Source: Williamsia limnetica
Lineage (GTDB): Bacteria > Actinomycetota > Actinomycetes > Mycobacteriales > Mycobacteriaceae
NCBI RefSeq assembly: GCF_003217475.1
Contig: NZ_QJSP01000022.1
Location: 22,325 to 86,324, forward strand
DNA: 64,000 nt
Direction: 5' to 3'
Part shown: positions 35,332-44,274 of the stretch, piece after piece
Numbering within the stretch: the stretch's first letter is position 1
Layout: the number at the start of each line of letters is the position of its first letter
Notes under the pieces: generated by a model
Databases searched by the model: none
The model's input: only the letters and a program-made list of their open reading frames with translations
Told to the model about the DNA's origin: nothing
Position numbers and translations under genes: made by a program

Positions 35332-36318
35332 GTGAACAGAAATCCGGACGTTGATCCAGCACGATTCCCCGTGCTTCGCTGGACTGCAGATGATGGTGTC
35401 GAGATTGCTTATGTGCGACAAGGGCATGGCGGTGTACCACTACTCCTTCACCATGGATGGCCAGGCAGCAAGCGTCTATTCTGGCGTAACATCCAGCCAC
35501 TAGCGGACGCGGGTTTCGATGTGATCGTCCCCGATGCACGCGGATTCGGTGAGTCGTCTATACCAGAAAGCCCCGAGACGTATGCAGACATCGCCCTCAG
35601 TGCGATCGACGCTCACGGACTTCTCACTTCGCTCGGAATCGGTGAATGTGTGGCTGCCGGTGGTGATTTTGGTGCGGGCGTTGTGCAAGACCTCGCCGCT
35701 CGGTACCCAGGATTCGTCAAGCGGATGATCGTATGGAACGGCGTAACACCTGCAGTCGATGATCTCTACGCGGCGGCAGGACTTCCGACCGATCAGTTGG
35801 CAGAAATACAAATGATCAGCGACCACCTCACAGACAACGGACTCCACGCCGACGACGTCTGTGCCGGACTGGGGTCGAACCAGGCGCGGCGTGAACACGT
35901 TGGCGGATACTTCACAGAGCGGCCATGGCGGGTCGGAAATGATCCACTCAGACTATCGGCGCCAGGCGCATTCTCGGAAGATCAGCTCGACTTCCAGCTT
36001 GAAGCGTTTGGCGATGAGAGCCGGCTCAGGGCCACTCTTGGCTACTACGAGGGCCTCTTCCATCCCGAGTTCTGCAAGACGCCTACCTTGTTGGCCGAGC
36101 CTGCCCGAGACACCGAGACGCTGATCCTCTATGGAGTCGAAGACCAGATCGTGCACCCGCTGCTGACGAAGCGCCACGCCGTTGCTTATCCGCGCCACGT
36201 AGGCCCATTTCTGATCGAGGACTGCGGCCACTTTGTGTCGTGGGAGGCCTCGGACGTCTTCAACTCTGCGGTCATCTGCTTTGCTCGAGATCTGTTAGCA
36301 GCCAGGGGAGTTGCATAA
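35332..36318 (+). CDS. alpha/beta hydrolase, epoxide-hydrolase-like
   Basis: 328 residues from GTG 35332 (AAGGAG upstream). HGWPGSKRL carries the HGxP oxyanion motif. The nucleophile elbow reads AAGGDFGAG, so the nucleophile is Asp as in epoxide hydrolases and haloalkane dehalogenases, not Ser. Asp in GVEDQIV and His in CGHFVSWE complete the triad. This is a third, structurally unrelated candidate epoxide hydrolase in the cluster. Last gene of the operon beginning with the mycofactocin-type SDR. Confidence 0.85.
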   Translation: MNRNPDVDPARFPVLRWTADDGVEIAYVRQGHGGVPLLLHHGWPGSKRLFWRNIQPLADAGFDVIVPDARGFGESSIPESPETYADIALSAIDAHGLLTSLGIGECVAAGGDFGAGVVQDLAARYPGFVKRMIVWNGVTPAVDDLYAAAGLPTDQLAEIQMISDHLTDNGLHADDVCAGLGSNQARREHVGGYFTERPWRVGNDPLRLSAPGAFSEDQLDFQLEAFGDESRLRATLGYYEGLFHPEFCKTPTLLAEPARDTETLILYGVEDQIVHPLLTKRHAVAYPRHVGPFLIEDCGHFVSWEASDVFNSAVICFARDLLAARGVA

Positions 36319-36471
36319 GCGTTGCGTGATGGGTGATCTCGTTCGAAGGCCCGGCTGCCGAGGAGCAGCGAGGACACGGGCATCGAGGTCACCGGACCAG
36401 TTTTAGGTGGGCTCGGCTCTTTCGATGTGTCGACTGCCTCCGTCTGCTGTTTTGGCCTCGTTGTGCAGTCG

Positions 36472-36879
36472 TTACGCCGTCTGCGCCGCCATTCGGTGTC
36501 GCCATGCCATGAGGATGGGGACGACTCCGACTTCGAGTCCGATGGCGACCATCGCGGCGGGATGCGGTTTCCCCGATTGGTGCCAGGACAGCAGCCGTGC
36601 CATGCCGCCGACGAATATTGTTCCGAGGGCGGCGGTCACCACCGGTGAGGTGTCGGCCTTGTCGAGTTGGGACCAGATGATGGGTCCTGCGGCCGCCTTG
36701 AACACGTTGGCGTAGCGCAGTTCCGCGTCGATGGTGGCCGAGACGTCGTGGGGATTACCCGGCGCGCCCTGCGCACCGCGCAGTATTTGGAGCGCGCCGC
36801 TGAGGGTGGGCGCTGCTGCGGACGCCGCGAGCATCCACTGCAGTCGCCGGCGGCTCGTGTCAACGTCGTCGCTGGTCAT
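36472..36879 (-). CDS. small membrane protein, DUF4345-like
   Basis: 135 residues with about four hydrophobic stretches (LQWMLAASAAAPTLSGALQI, VVTAALGTIFVGGMARLLSW, PAAMVAIGLEVGVVPILMAW). The pattern resembles DUF4345 membrane proteins, whose function is unknown to me. GGAGAAC precedes ATG 36879. It is the last gene of the minus-strand operon under the TetR regulator at 41974. Confidence 0.75.
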   Translation of the reverse strand: MTSDDVDTSRRRLQWMLAASAAAPTLSGALQILRGAQGAPGNPHDVSATIDAELRYANVFKAAAGPIIWSQLDKADTSPVVTAALGTIFVGGMARLLSWHQSGKPHPAAMVAIGLEVGVVPILMAWRHRMAAQTA

Positions 36880-36888
36880 GAGTTCTCC

Positions 36889-37392
36889 TCAGCGACCGTG
36901 GTCGGTTCCGGTGGTTGCCACGGATTCGAGCACGATGACTGGTATTTCGCGGTCGGTCCACTGCTGATAAGAGTCGAAGTCGGCGTACGTCTCGACAAGA
37001 TGCGGCCACAGCCGAGCGCGTTCGCGGGGGTCGGCGAGATGCGCTCTGACGGAGCGACGCCTCGATCCGATGGTGATGTGGGTCTGCGGATGGGCGATCA
37101 GGTTGCGATACCACTGCGGGTGTTCGTCCCGGCCGCCCGCTGATGCGACGACGATGACGTCGCTCCCGTCGGCCATGTACAGCAACGGGGTGGTGAAGGT
37201 CTTGCCGGTTTTTCTACCGACGTGGTCCAGCAACAACGTCGGTGCGGGCTTGCGGAATGCTGCGCCGATCCGCAGGTTCTTCCCCAGACGGCCTCGGCTT
37301 GCGCGGTAGGCGAAGGTGTGGAACCGACTCGCGTAGCGGGTGATGATCAGAGTCGCCCTGGAATTGAGCCGTTTCGGTTTCTGCGGTGACAT
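36889..37392 (-). CDS. deazaflavin (F420)-dependent nitroreductase-family protein
   Basis: 167 residues from ATG 37392 with AAAGGA ahead. DDN-family pattern: LLLDHVGRKTGKTFTTPLLY, VIVVASAGGRDEHPQWYRNL, HPQTHITIG. Proteins of this split-barrel family bind F420 and reduce quinones or nitro compounds in Mycobacteriales. Fits the oxidoreductase-rich operon, possibly quinone or enone detoxification. Confidence 0.88.
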   Translation of the reverse strand: MSPQKPKRLNSRATLIITRYASRFHTFAYRASRGRLGKNLRIGAAFRKPAPTLLLDHVGRKTGKTFTTPLLYMADGSDVIVVASAGGRDEHPQWYRNLIAHPQTHITIGSRRRSVRAHLADPRERARLWPHLVETYADFDSYQQWTDREIPVIVLESVATTGTDHGR

Positions 37393-37420
37393 CAAGCTGT
37401 CCTTTCAAGCGGGTGAGGGA

Positions 37421-38242
37421 TTACCGGGTGGTGGCTGCTGCCAGGACTCGGTCGGTGACGGCTGTGGGTGTCAGTGCTGCTACGGCTTTCTGTACTCGGC
37501 TGGCGGTGTCGAGGAGATATCGCCGTTTGGGTCGTGATGCGGTGAGTGCGTGTTCGACGGCTTTGCTGACGCGTTGGGGGTCGGCGGCAATCTTCTGCAT
37601 GCGGCCGAGCAACTTTCGGCTTCCGCTGAGGTGCGATCTGTAGAGTTCGCGGATGTCGTCGGTGAGTCCGGCGGTCATGGCGTCGTAGTCCTCGAGCATG
37701 CCGCCCCACATGTCGGTGCGGATGGGGCCGGGTTCGATGAGTGAGACCGGGATTTTCCATGGCCGCAGTTCCATTCGCAGGGCGTCTGCGAGTGACTCGA
37801 TTGCGTATTTGGAGGCGTTGTAGGCGCCGGTGCCGGGGGTGGTGATCAGGCCGCTGACCGAGGACATGAACACGATTCGTCCGTGGCCGGCTCGCAGGGC
37901 GGGCAGGACGGCTTGGGTGACGGCGATCTGGGAGATGACGTTGATGTCGAGTTGTGTGGTGAGTTGGTCGGTCGTGAGTCCTTCGACCGGTCCGCTGACG
38001 ATGATGCCTGCGTTGTTCACCACGCCCTGTAGTTCGTTCGGCAGCTGTTGGGGGAGTGCGGCGATGGCGTCCTTGTCGGTGATGTCGAGGGCGATCGCGT
38101 TGACGTTGGGCATTTGATCGAGCCGGGCAAACGCCGGTTCGGAGCGGGCGGTGGCGTAGACCGTCCATCCGGCGGCGCTCATGCGTTCGGTGATCGCGAG
38201 GCCGATGCCTCGACCGGCTCCGGTGACGGGAACTGATGGCAT
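37421..38242 (-). CDS. short-chain dehydrogenase/reductase
   Basis: 273-residue SDR. VTGAGRGIGLAI (cofactor), NNAGIIVSGPVEG, FMSSVSG and YNASKYAIESLADALRMEL (Ser, Tyr, Lys), then VSLIEPGPIRTDM. Classical SDR of the retinol/ketoreductase-like branch with a C-terminal extension. AAAGG precedes ATG 38242. Part of the TetR-controlled operon; substrate unknown. Confidence 0.88.
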   Translation of the reverse strand: MPSVPVTGAGRGIGLAITERMSAAGWTVYATARSEPAFARLDQMPNVNAIALDITDKDAIAALPQQLPNELQGVVNNAGIIVSGPVEGLTTDQLTTQLDINVISQIAVTQAVLPALRAGHGRIVFMSSVSGLITTPGTGAYNASKYAIESLADALRMELRPWKIPVSLIEPGPIRTDMWGGMLEDYDAMTAGLTDDIRELYRSHLSGSRKLLGRMQKIAADPQRVSKAVEHALTASRPKRRYLLDTASRVQKAVAALTPTAVTDRVLAAATTR

Positions 38243-38286
38243 GGCGAACCTTTCGTGGTGGGTGGTGAGCTCGGCGAGGGCAGATC

Positions 38287-39285
38287 TCAGTTCTGGGTGA
38301 TGACGACCTTGCCGGCTTTCGTCTTGCCGGATTCGACGTAGGCGAGTGCTTCGACGGTCTTGTCGAACGGGAATGTGGTGTCGATGACGGGCCGCAGGTG
38401 GCCGGCGTCGTAGAGTTCAGCCAGTGTCCGGAGATGCTCGCCGCTGGCTTGCATGAAGAAGAACGAGTATCGAACGCCTCGTTTCTTTGCAGCCGAACGT
38501 ACTTTGCGGCTGAGTAGGGACAGGATGAGTTTGAAGGGTGCGGGGGCGCCGAGTTGGGTGGCGAATCTGGCGTCGGGTGGGCCGGTGACCCCGAGGGCGA
38601 GGCCGCCGGGGGCGAGGACGGTCAGCGTTTTCATCAGGTTGTCGCCGCCGACGGCGTCGATGGCGAGGTCGTAGCCGGAGAGCATGTCGGCGAAATCGGT
38701 GGTGCGGTAGTCGATCACGACGTCGGCGCCCAAGCTGGTGACCAGTTCCGTCGACGCGCTCCCGGCGGTGGTGGCGACGTGGGCGCCCAGGTGTTTGGCC
38801 AATTGAATGACGGTGGATCCGAGGCCGCCGGCGCCGGCGTGGACGAGGACTTTCTGCCCGGGCTTGATGTGGGCGCGATCGACGAGCATCTGCCATGCGG
38901 CCAGGGCGACGAGCGGTACCGCGGCCGCTTCTTCGAACGACAGCGTTTTCGGCTTGTGGGCCGCGTCGTCCTGGTGGATCGCGATGTATTCGGCGAAGGT
39001 TCCGATCCTCAGGTCGCGGGGGCGGGCGTAGATTTCGTCGCCGATGGCGAAGTCGGTGACCTCGGTACCGATGTCGGTCACGACGCCGGAGACATCGTGG
39101 CCCAGGATCACCGGCATCGGATATTTGAGGAGTTGTTTGAACTCGCCGCTGCGGACCAGTTGGTCGAGTGGGTTCACGCTGGCGGCAACTACTTTGACGT
39201 AGATGTCACGCGGCCCGACAGTGGGTGTGGGTACCTCGGCGGCGTGAATCGGGCCCTTGTATGAGTCGATGACGAACGCTTTCAA
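38287..39285 (-). CDS. NADP-dependent quinone-oxidoreductase-like MDR protein
   Basis: About 332 residues if started at TTG 39285, where the family sequence begins (KAFVIDSYKGP); ATG 39354 would add 23 residues but overlaps the upstream gene by 32 bases. Seen: ASVNPLDQLVRSGEF, GHDVSGVVTDIG, VLVHAGAGGLGSTVIQLAKH and a C-terminal SGKTKAGKVVI. No zinc ligands. Likely reduces quinones or activated double bonds with NADPH. Confidence 0.87.
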   Translation of the reverse strand: MKAFVIDSYKGPIHAAEVPTPTVGPRDIYVKVVAASVNPLDQLVRSGEFKQLLKYPMPVILGHDVSGVVTDIGTEVTDFAIGDEIYARPRDLRIGTFAEYIAIHQDDAAHKPKTLSFEEAAAVPLVALAAWQMLVDRAHIKPGQKVLVHAGAGGLGSTVIQLAKHLGAHVATTAGSASTELVTSLGADVVIDYRTTDFADMLSGYDLAIDAVGGDNLMKTLTVLAPGGLALGVTGPPDARFATQLGAPAPFKLILSLLSRKVRSAAKKRGVRYSFFFMQASGEHLRTLAELYDAGHLRPVIDTTFPFDKTVEALAYVESGKTKAGKVVITQN

Positions 39286-39322
39286 CGGATTCTTCTTTCT
39301 CGAGTTGGTTCGATCTGCGGCA

Positions 39323-40168
39323 TCAGGTGTTGTCAGGGCCGTCGAGGAATTCAAGGACCTCCGGGACGAACCGGCGGTAGTGCTGGAAGACGCCGCCGTG
39401 GCCGGAGTCGGGATAGATCACGACTTTCGCGTTGGGCAGTCGGTTCGCCAAGTCCACCGAGTGTTCGCTGGCCACCATCACGTCGTGGTCGCCGTTGGCC
39501 ACCAGGACCGGTTGGGTGATCGTGGTCAGGTCATCGGGTGCGGCTTTGCCTCCGGCGATGATGGCCCGCAGCTGCGCCAGTCGTGCCTGCAGGGAGATGG
39601 TGTCGTCGCGGTCGGTGGTCCGCTGCGCAAGACGGTCGAAATACTCCGCTGCAGCCCGTTTGCCGCCGGGGGTGCGCGGGAAGAACAGGTAGTTGCGGGC
39701 ATCTTTGCGGGTGAGTGCCGCTTTGAGGTAGGCGCCGCCGACGATGGTGGCCATCTTGTCGATGCCGCCTCCTCCTCGCGGTCCGGTGCCCGCCAGCACG
39801 ATTCTGCGGACCAGGTCGGGGGCCTTGAGCGCGACGACCTGGGCTACACCACCACCGAGGGAGAAGCCGAATACGTCGACCTTGTCCAGGCCGAGGGCGC
39901 GGATGAAGGCGATGGCATCTGCGGCCATCTCATCGATGCTGCCCGGAACCTTCGATCCGGATCCGCCGACGCCGCGGTTGTCGAAGGCGATGACCCGGTG
40001 CTTGTCAGCGACGCCGTCGATGACCTGGGGATCCCAGTCGTCCAGGGTGGCGGTGAAGTGGTGCAAGAACACCACGGGCACACCGCCGGTGGGGCCGAGT
40101 TCACGGTAGACGAAGCGGACACCGTTGACGGTGATGCTCGTGGTCGGGGTGTTCTTCCAGTCGGTCAT
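39323..40168 (-). CDS. alpha/beta hydrolase
   Basis: 281 residues from ATG 40168, which overlaps the SDR stop (ATGA); the longer frame to 40762 is antisense-type sequence. Triad: Ser in FGFSLGGGVAQ, Asp in NGDHDVMV, His in DSGHGGVF. DNRGVGGSG is typical of the family. It is strongly similar to the hydrolase at 40954-41844 (LDDWDPQVIDG versus LDNWDPRVVDG, LAGTGP, SGHGG versus AGHGG), so the two arose by duplication around an SDR. Substrate unknown; a non-haem peroxidase-like role is an alternative for this group. Confidence 0.88.
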   Translation of the reverse strand: MTDWKNTPTTSITVNGVRFVYRELGPTGGVPVVFLHHFTATLDDWDPQVIDGVADKHRVIAFDNRGVGGSGSKVPGSIDEMAADAIAFIRALGLDKVDVFGFSLGGGVAQVVALKAPDLVRRIVLAGTGPRGGGGIDKMATIVGGAYLKAALTRKDARNYLFFPRTPGGKRAAAEYFDRLAQRTTDRDDTISLQARLAQLRAIIAGGKAAPDDLTTITQPVLVANGDHDVMVASEHSVDLANRLPNAKVVIYPDSGHGGVFQHYRRFVPEVLEFLDGPDNT

Positions 40169-40890
40169 GCCTGGGCTCCCTCGGGGGTCGAGTGCAGATC
40201 GGGGTACAGGGCTTCGATGGGCCCGCTCAGAGCTGCCTTGACCATGCCGGTCAGCTCGTCGCCGAGAACTTCGTATCCGCCTGCCGCGACGGTCTCGTAC
40301 ACCTGCGCCACGAGATCCTCGGGCCGCAGTTTGGGGCCGCCCGCGTGGGCGGCCATGGCGGTGTCGACGTAGCCCATGTGCACTCCGACAACGTGGACGT
40401 CGTGGGGCGCGAGTTCGAGGCGAAGCGAGTTGGTGGCCGACCACAGCGCGGCCTTGGATCCGCTGTACACCCCACCGAAGGCGTTCCAGCTGGCCACGGA
40501 GTGGATGTCGATGAGCACCGCGCCGGGTGCCGCGATGAGCGCCGGCGCGAACGCCTTCGCCAGTAGGACGGGCCCGAAGAAGTTGGTCTCCATGCCCGCA
40601 CGCAGATCGGTCTCTGACAGCTCGAGGTAGCTCGCGGTTGGCGGGATCACGCCGGCATTGTTGATCAGCACTGTCACATCGGACGCGATCTCGGCAGCTG
40701 CGGATATCGATTGACCGTCGGTGACGTTGAGGTGCAGCGCAGTGATGCGGTCGTCTTCCCATGTGCGTGGAGATCGCGCCGCCGCGTACACCTTCCGTGC
40801 GCCGAGAGCGAGAGCTTGACGTACGAAGTGCTGACCGAGTCCGCCGTTGGCGCCGGTGACCAGGACGACGGAATTGTCGAGAGTTGCCAT
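40165..40890 (-). CDS. short-chain dehydrogenase/reductase
   Basis: 241-residue SDR: LVTGANGGLGQHFV, INNAGVIPP, HSVASWN then YSGSKAALWSATNSLRLEL. The cofactor loop AAARSPRTW suggests NADP. Sandwiched between two paralogous hydrolases and coupled by ATGA to the one downstream. Confidence 0.88.
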   Translation of the reverse strand: MATLDNSVVLVTGANGGLGQHFVRQALALGARKVYAAARSPRTWEDDRITALHLNVTDGQSISAAAEIASDVTVLINNAGVIPPTASYLELSETDLRAGMETNFFGPVLLAKAFAPALIAAPGAVLIDIHSVASWNAFGGVYSGSKAALWSATNSLRLELAPHDVHVVGVHMGYVDTAMAAHAGGPKLRPEDLVAQVYETVAAGGYEVLGDELTGMVKAALSGPIEALYPDLHSTPEGAQA

Positions 40891-40953
40891 GACGGTTCTT
40901 TCTGTGTGAGCTGTTGCGGCGCAGAGGTTGCCGCTGGGAATGAGGGACTTGCT

Positions 40954-41844
40954 CTACGCAGCCAAGAATTCCAGTGCGGCAGGAACGAATTGGTCGTGGG
41001 CCTGGAAGATGCCGCCGTGCCCGGCGTCGGTGTAGATGCGCAGGGTGGCGTTGGGCAGACGGCGGGCCAGGTCGTAGGTATTGCTGGTCGGCACCATCCG
41101 GTCGTCGTCACCGTTGGCGACCAGGGCGGGTTGAGTGATCAGGCTCAGATCGGCAGGTTCTGAAAGTCCCCAGGTGTGGATCGCGCGAAGCTGGGTCCGG
41201 AAGGCTCCGAGCGAGATCTTCTTGTCGCGGTCGGTGGCCCGTTCACCCAGGCGCGTGATGAACTCGCGGGACTGCGCTTTGCCGTTGGCGGTGCGGGTGA
41301 AAAAGAGATTCTGTTTGGGGTCTTTGCCTGTCAGCACGGCTGTGATCGAGTCCGTGTAGGTCAGCCGGGTCACCTTGTCGATACCCTCACCGCCGGCCGG
41401 GCCGGTGCCGGCGAGGATGAGTTTGCGGACCAGCGCGGGGCGCTCGGCGGCGATGACCTGCGCGATGAATCCGCCCATCGAAAAGCCGAGCAGGTCGACC
41501 TTCTCGTACCCGAAGGCGTCGATGACGGCGATCGCGTCGTGAGCCATCTCTTCGATGGTTGCCGGTGTCGTACCGCCCGATCCGCCGACACCCCGGTTGT
41601 CGATGACGAGCACCCGGTGTTTCGCGGCGATGCCGTCGACGACGCGTGGATCCCAGTTGTCGAGGGTGGCACCGAGGTGGTTCAGGAACACCACCGGAGT
41701 GCCCTCGGTCGGGCCGTATGCGCGGTAGACGAAGTCGGTGCCGTCGACCGAGATCGTCTGGTTCGCAACAGTCGTCCACGACGTGGTCGGTGCCACGCCC
41801 GGCGATGCCGCGTCGTCGCGATGTCGAGCGTTTTGGTCTGTCAT
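40954..41844 (-). CDS. alpha/beta hydrolase, first gene of the TetR-controlled operon
   Basis: 296 residues from ATG 41844 with AGGAGG five bases ahead. Triad Ser in GFSMGGFIAQ, Asp in NGDDDRMV, His in DAGHGGIF. Paralogue of 39323-40168. The palindrome at 41862-41879 ends 18 bases before the start codon, right against the ribosome site, so repressor binding would block transcription directly. Confidence 0.9.
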   Translation of the reverse strand: MTDQNARHRDDAASPGVAPTTSWTTVANQTISVDGTDFVYRAYGPTEGTPVVFLNHLGATLDNWDPRVVDGIAAKHRVLVIDNRGVGGSGGTTPATIEEMAHDAIAVIDAFGYEKVDLLGFSMGGFIAQVIAAERPALVRKLILAGTGPAGGEGIDKVTRLTYTDSITAVLTGKDPKQNLFFTRTANGKAQSREFITRLGERATDRDKKISLGAFRTQLRAIHTWGLSEPADLSLITQPALVANGDDDRMVPTSNTYDLARRLPNATLRIYTDAGHGGIFQAHDQFVPAALEFLAA

Positions 41845-41861
41845 GTGTGCCTCCTGCTGGT

Positions 41862-41879
41862 GTAAACAGATCTGTTTAC
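41862..41879. promoter_or_regulatory. TetR operator 1, perfect 18-bp palindrome
   Basis: GTAAACAGATCTGTTTAC, perfectly symmetric, just upstream of the hydrolase operon. Confidence 0.85.
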
Positions 41880-41907
41880 TTGCACGGTAAAGCATCCCGG
41901 GCCGGAT

Positions 41908-41925
41908 GTAAACAGATCTGTGTAC
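41908..41925. promoter_or_regulatory. TetR operator 2, 18-bp palindrome with one mismatch
   Basis: GTAAACAGATCTGTGTAC, differing from operator 1 at one base, 46 bases away and 48 bases before the TetR start. Allows autoregulation as well as control of the divergent operon. Confidence 0.82.
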
Positions 41926-41973
41926 TATTGGTGAGGTAGGCAGCGAGTTCGAGTTGAATGATCGGTGGTTTCG

Positions 41974-42546
41974 ATGGCAGCAGCAACGCGCTCTGATAGC
42001 CCACGCCGGGGGGCCAGGGATCGTATTCTCGCGAGCGCGGCCGAACTGTTCTATGTGGAGGGGATCAACGCCACCGGCGTCGACCTGATCGCCTCACAGG
42101 CCGACGTCTCCAAAAGGACTCTCTACAAATACTTCCCGAGTAAAACCGTGCTGGTGGAGCAATACCTCGCGTTTGTTCGCGAGATGGTCACCGACCCTCG
42201 GGAGGCTGACGCGGCGGGGCCGCGGGAACGCCTGATGTTGCTGTTTCCGATCCCGGATCCGGATGACGGCCGGATGCGCGGCTGCCCCTTCCACAACGCA
42301 GCCGTGGAAGCCGCCGCAGTGATGCCCGACGTTGCGGACTTCGTGCACGTGCAAAAGCGCGCCTTTGCCGACGCGATCATCGAACTGTGCCGCGACTACG
42401 GCGCTGACGATCCCGATCTGCTGGGGCACCAGATCGCACTGCTCTACGAAGGCGCCGCAGCGCTCTCGACATCGCTCGACGACCCTGCGCCGTGGGTGTA
42501 TGCACGGACCACCGCAGAGACACTGCTCGACCTCGCGCGCACGTGA
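41974..42546 (+). CDS. TetR-family repressor
   Basis: 190 residues from ATG 41974 (GTG 41965 possible). N-terminal HTH: ARDRILASAAELFYVEGINA, then VDLIASQADVSKRTLYKYFP. The C-terminal ligand domain includes CPFHNAAVEAAAVMPD, as in small-molecule-sensing members of the QacR/AcrR type. Divergent from the hydrolase/SDR operon with two near-identical palindromes between, so it very probably represses that operon and itself. Confidence 0.93.
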   Translation: MAAATRSDSPRRGARDRILASAAELFYVEGINATGVDLIASQADVSKRTLYKYFPSKTVLVEQYLAFVREMVTDPREADAAGPRERLMLLFPIPDPDDGRMRGCPFHNAAVEAAAVMPDVADFVHVQKRAFADAIIELCRDYGADDPDLLGHQIALLYEGAAALSTSLDDPAPWVYARTTAETLLDLART

Positions 42547-42815
42547 CTGAGAGGGAGAGCCTTTCGGAGGTGCTTTGCGACCGCGCTGGTCAATGACGCC
42601 GATAATCGGTAATTACGTCAGCTGGACGTTGCGAGCGGCGGTCCCAATTAGGGGACGAGTTGCTGCTAATACCAGTTGCCGCTGAACGGTAACCCGGCCG
42701 GCTGGAGCCGGTAGTCCGGTGGTTTCGTCAGGTACTGCTGACCAGATTTGGCTGCCGATACCCTCGACGGCCAGAACGGCACGAATAAGAGTCCTCAACG
42801 CGCTCAGAGGCCGGG

Positions 42816-43538
42816 CTACGGCCATCCGATCAGTGTTTTGGGTGTCTCGTGGAACCAGCCACTCGACTTAACTGGTTCTCGCCTGGTCACCTCCGACGAC
42901 GAAACGATTATGACTCGGCGGTCCTCGTTCATGTAACGGGTCCAGCGGACATCTGAAGAAAGAACGTACCCGACCTCTGGCCGCTCGTTACGTGCTGAGA
43001 TGCGTTCTGCGGTCAGCCACATACCGGACACCAACGGGTAGATGATTATCGAAGCGACAATGAGCACGATTCCGAAGATGTAAATCGACCTCGCCCACAA
43101 TCGTTCTCTGCGACCGAATAGAACTCCAAGCAGTGTTAAAGCGACCACGATCCCGATGTTGGACACCAGAAAGACGACCGGCATGGACCAGTAACAGACA
43201 GCCACGACGATGACGGACACCACGGGCAAGCGTGTGTAGTAGGCATTCTGCTCGGGCGTGTGGCCAACTGCCCTGTCTACTTTGCCGACCGCCTTGTTCG
43301 CAGCAACGGCCCAGAATACGAAGCCCCAGAGGAGAAGCGTGCTGCCGATCGGCAAGAACGTCGCGAGGACCAGGCCCAGGACGTCCAAGTCCTGTACTAA
43401 CGCCCGAAGGGCCTGCGGGTCCCCACCCGAAACGACCACGACCTTCAGCGCCGCCAGCAAAACCGGAATCAACCCGCTCACTATCGGATGTCGAGTAATT
43501 GCCTCGGAGAGCTGTGCGATCGGACCAGGCTGCGTCAC
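42816..43538 (-). CDS. unrecognised membrane protein
   Basis: 240 residues from GTG 43538. About four or five hydrophobic segments (for example VSGLIPVLLAALKVVVV, VLATFLPIGSTLLLWGFVF, VVSVIVVAVCYWSMPVVFLV, YIFGIVLIVASIIIYPLV) and a charged cytoplasmic tail. No family recognised and no RBS of note. It stands alone; lower GC than the neighbours in places. The gap 42547-42815 before it holds nothing that I recognise. Confidence 0.65.
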   Translation of the reverse strand: MTQPGPIAQLSEAITRHPIVSGLIPVLLAALKVVVVSGGDPQALRALVQDLDVLGLVLATFLPIGSTLLLWGFVFWAVAANKAVGKVDRAVGHTPEQNAYYTRLPVVSVIVVAVCYWSMPVVFLVSNIGIVVALTLLGVLFGRRERLWARSIYIFGIVLIVASIIIYPLVSGMWLTAERISARNERPEVGYVLSSDVRWTRYMNEDRRVIIVSSSEVTRREPVKSSGWFHETPKTLIGWP

Positions 43539-43869
43539 AGGAAAAGACTCTCACGATCGGTTGCTGACGCGTTGCCAGCTCAGTAGGTGGTCTTCACAGG
43601 ATCAACTACCAACGTCCCCGCTACTGGATGGCCCTGCGATCCTTGCGCACGCGGAGGTTCGCGCTCTCTCGCTGTGACAAGTCCATCGACGTCACAGTCA
43701 CAGTGTCGCGGAGCTAGTGCCTTGCGAAGCGATGGCGGAGAGATCACGCCAGCGAGCGCTGTGCGTGACTAGCTTTAGCGCAGGGTGCGGGCGTGGCACC
43801 AGCGGCAACGCCGGGCTGTCGGTAGCCTGCGGTAGAGAGCGTGTACAGGTGAGGCGGGAGGTTGAGGGT
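43539..43869. other. intergenic region before the recombinase module
   Basis: 331 bases. A frame open from 43717 runs into the next gene, but the ribosome-site-supported start is at 43870. No tRNA, terminator or clear attachment site is visible. Confidence 0.4.
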
Positions 43870-44274
43870 GTGACGGTCACTGTCGGCTCGATCAGCGCCG
43901 TCCTCGACTGTGCGATGGGTCCGCGACCGGAGTGGGTCGGTGCGGTGTTCACCGACATGTATCCCGATGACGCCGTCGACCTGCCTACCGGGTGTGCGGC
44001 GACAGTGCTGGCGTGTGACGAGGATTGGCAGTGGATCGCCGATCATGCTGCGGCGGTCGCTGCCGCTGTCGAGCAGGCGTGCACGACGGTTGTCGGAGCG
44101 TGCGCCGGTGAGTGGGTCGTTGGCCGCGGCACTGTCGACGGCGAGGCATTTCTGGTGTGCACGGCCGCGAACGCTGTCGGCAGTGTCGTTGCCGGTGTGG
44201 GGAATGTGGTGCTCGTGCTCCGGGCCGCCGTCGCCGGAATCTCCGTCGACACCGCAGGTACGGTGTCGCGGTGA
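43870..44274 (+). CDS. unrecognised small protein upstream of the recombinase
   Basis: 134 residues from GTG 43870 (GGGAGG upstream). Ala/Val-rich with DEDWQWIADHAAAVAAAVEQ and an end of alternating Val/Gly. Its stop overlaps the recombinase start as GTGA, so the two are coupled. That points to an accessory role in recombination or to the first gene of a three-gene mobile module. Function unknown. Confidence 0.6.
   Translation: MTVTVGSISAVLDCAMGPRPEWVGAVFTDMYPDDAVDLPTGCAATVLACDEDWQWIADHAAAVAAAVEQACTTVVGACAGEWVVGRGTVDGEAFLVCTAANAVGSVVAGVGNVVLVLRAAVAGISVDTAGTVSR

Noticed and set aside
42613..42825. 70-codon minus-strand frame downstream of the membrane protein
   Set aside because: It starts inside the preceding gene without a ribosome site and has low-complexity Ala/Arg/Val composition; not enough to call a gene.
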